This document shows, piece by piece, positions 62,852-64,000 of a stretch of 64,000 bases of DNA. Each line of letters opens with the position of its first letter. Within the stretch, counting starts at the first letter, position 1. Both the position numbers and the translations under genes were made by a program. The notes beneath the pieces are model-generated. The model saw only the letters and a list, made by a program, of their open reading frames with translations. It made no database searches and was not told the DNA's origin. The DNA lies in the NCBI GenBank assembly GCA_023264735.1, contig JAHFVD010000035.1, positions 1-64,000 of the forward strand, read 5' to 3'. Source of the stretch: Mycobacterium sp. GTDB taxonomy: Bacteria > Actinomycetota > Actinomycetes > Mycobacteriales > Mycobacteriaceae.

Positions 62852-64000
62852 GTACCCATCAGCTGCACGCCGGGGAATCACGCACCGGGGAACCGTTCAT
62901 AGCGCGCACGATCCGCCGATTTGCGGTGTTGGTCATTCTGGGCTGGCTGGCGATCGTCGTCGGCTTGGACTTCGGTGTCCCCACCCTCGAGCAGGTCGAA
63001 GCCGAACACGCGATCTCCCAGAACCCGTCTGACGCGCCGTCGTTCAGGGCGACGGAGCGCATGGCCCAGGTTTTCGACGAATCCGAAACCGGAATCGCCA
63101 CGGCGATGATCGTCCTAGAGGGTCAGCAACCCCTCGGCGACGAGGCTCATCGCTACTACGACGGTCTGATTCGCCAGCTGCAGAGCGACACCAAGCATGT
63201 GCAGCACATTCAAAACTTCTGGGGCGACCCGCTCACCAGCGGTGCCGCGGAAAGCGAAGACGGCAAGGCGGCATACGTCCAACTGTCTCTATCCGGCAAG
63301 CCGGGCGAGGCGCTGGCCAACGACTCGGTACGAGCCATCCAGCACATCGTTGAGCAGGCGCCGGCGCCGCCTGGGGTCAAAGCGTATGTCACCGGCCCTG
63401 CGGCAATGGCTTCCGATATGGGCGACAGCGGCAACAAGACGGTCGCCACGATCACGTTGGTGAGCATCGCCGTGATCTGCCTGACGCTGCTTCTCGTCTA
63501 CCGCTCGATCGTGACGGTATTCGCGTTGTTGCTGGTGGTCGGAATTCAGCTACAGGCCGCCCGCGGGTTCGTCGCATTATTGGGTCATCACGAGCTGGTC
63601 GGCCTGACCACCTTCGCAGTGAATCTGTTGGTTGCACTGGTGATCGCCGCCGGGACGGACTACGGGATCTTTTTCATCGGCCGCTACCACGAGGCGCGGC
63701 TGGCAGGCGAAGACCAGGAGGCCGCCTACTACACCACGTACCGTGGCGTCGCCAAAGTGGTCCTGGCCACCGGTCTAACGGTCGCCGGTGCGACCCTCTG
63801 CCTCAGTTTCACCAGACTGCCCTCATTCCAAGCCCTCGGGGTTCCGTGCGCGGTAGGCATCATGGTCGCGGTCGCGGTGGCCCTCACCCTTGTTCCGGCG
63901 GTGATCACCGTCGGCAGCCGTTTCCGGCTGTTCGAACCCAAACGGAATTCCCAGGCTCGGGGTTGGCGCCGGGTCGGAACGGCGATCGTTCGCTGGCCGG
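62848..64000 (+). CDS. mmpL: MmpL-family RND lipid transporter (5' part, truncated by window end)
   Basis: The first 384 codons of a large RND transporter that uses proton motive force to move lipids across the inner membrane. An N-terminal helix ([18 protein letters not shown]) is followed by a periplasmic domain ([25 protein letters not shown]). Helices 2-6 follow, including [17 protein letters not shown], the mycobacterial GxDYxxF/FxxRYxE signature with the proton-relay Asp-Tyr. It is translationally coupled to mmpS. The rest of the protein lies beyond position 64000. Confidence 0.93.
   Translation, partial: MSTHQLHAGESRTGEPFIARTIRRFAVLVILGWLAIVVGLDFGVPTLEQVEAEHAISQNPSDAPSFRATERMAQVFDESETGIATAMIVLEGQQPLGDEAHRYYDGLIRQLQSDTKHVQHIQNFWGDPLTSGAAESEDGKAAYVQLSLSGKPGEALANDSVRAIQHIVEQAPAPPGVKAYVTGPAAMASDMGDSGNKTVATITLVSIAVICLTLLLVYRSIVTVFALLLVVGIQLQAARGFVALLGHHELVGLTTFAVNLLVALVIAAGTDYGIFFIGRYHEARLAGEDQEAAYYTTYRGVAKVVLATGLTVAGATLCLSFTRLPSFQALGVPCAVGIMVAVAVALTLVPAVITVGSRFRLFEPKRNSQARGWRRVGTAIVRWP

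Overview
The window is high-GC actinobacterial DNA and is almost certainly from a non-tuberculous Mycobacterium, probably a slow grower rich in PGRS proteins. The evidence is two glycine-rich PGRS-type genes, a FadD23-like fatty-acyl-AMP ligase beside a Mas/Pks2-like polyketide synthase, an MbtH-NRPS operon, several GPL-type (Gtf/Rtf-like) glycosyltransferases, and an MmpS/MmpL pair. No tRNA, rRNA, insertion sequence or CRISPR array was found. I cannot name the species from sequence alone.

Layout. 1-2.65 kb holds the 3' end of a PGRS gene and a complete secreted PGRS-like protein with a signal peptide instead of a PE domain. 2.65-12.8 kb holds divergent fadD (FAAL, minus) and pks (plus), then a small membrane methyltransferase of the isoprenylcysteine carboxyl methyltransferase type and a di-iron/metal-dependent hydrolase. 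12.8-33.2 kb is the minus-strand operon mbtH-NRPS1-NRPS2. It has five complete C-A-T modules, epimerization domains on modules 1 and 5, and a final A-less C-T pair with no thioesterase or reductase. Its promoter region carries three nested dyads. 33.4-46.2 kb holds a glycosyltransferase (GT), a DUF2505 protein, two tandem OatA-like acyltransferase-SGNH proteins, an NDP-sugar epimerase, a DrrABC-type exporter, a second GT and an Atf-like acyltransferase. 46.2-53.9 kb holds a second epimerase and a nucleotide-sugar 6-dehydrogenase, which form an overlapping minus-strand operon with the preceding acyltransferase and GT. A third OatA-like protein, a membrane-anchored TylF-type O-methyltransferase and a third GT follow. 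54.1-61.9 kb holds a GMC oxidoreductase, two Gfo/Idh/MocA paralogues, a fourth GT, a sulfotransferase and a condensation-like (PapA-type) acyltransferase. 62-64 kb holds a short SD-preceded leader ORF, mmpS and a truncated mmpL.

Working model (inference). FAAL and PKS make or activate the acyl chain. NRPS1's starter C domain puts it on the first residue, and a lipopentapeptide is assembled with two D-residues, both predicted threonine/allo-threonine, at positions 1 and 5. Four GTs glycosylate it. The sugars are oxidised, epimerised, O-methylated, O-acylated and perhaps sulfated. MmpS/MmpL and DrrABC export the product. The locus resembles GPL loci, but the NRPS architecture differs from the four-residue D-Phe-D-alloThr-D-Ala-alaninol line. 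The ICMT-like enzyme could make a C-terminal methyl ester in place of the alaninol-forming reductase. I consider this the candidate undescribed system: a sulfated or uronic-acid-bearing, polyacylated glycolipopeptide.
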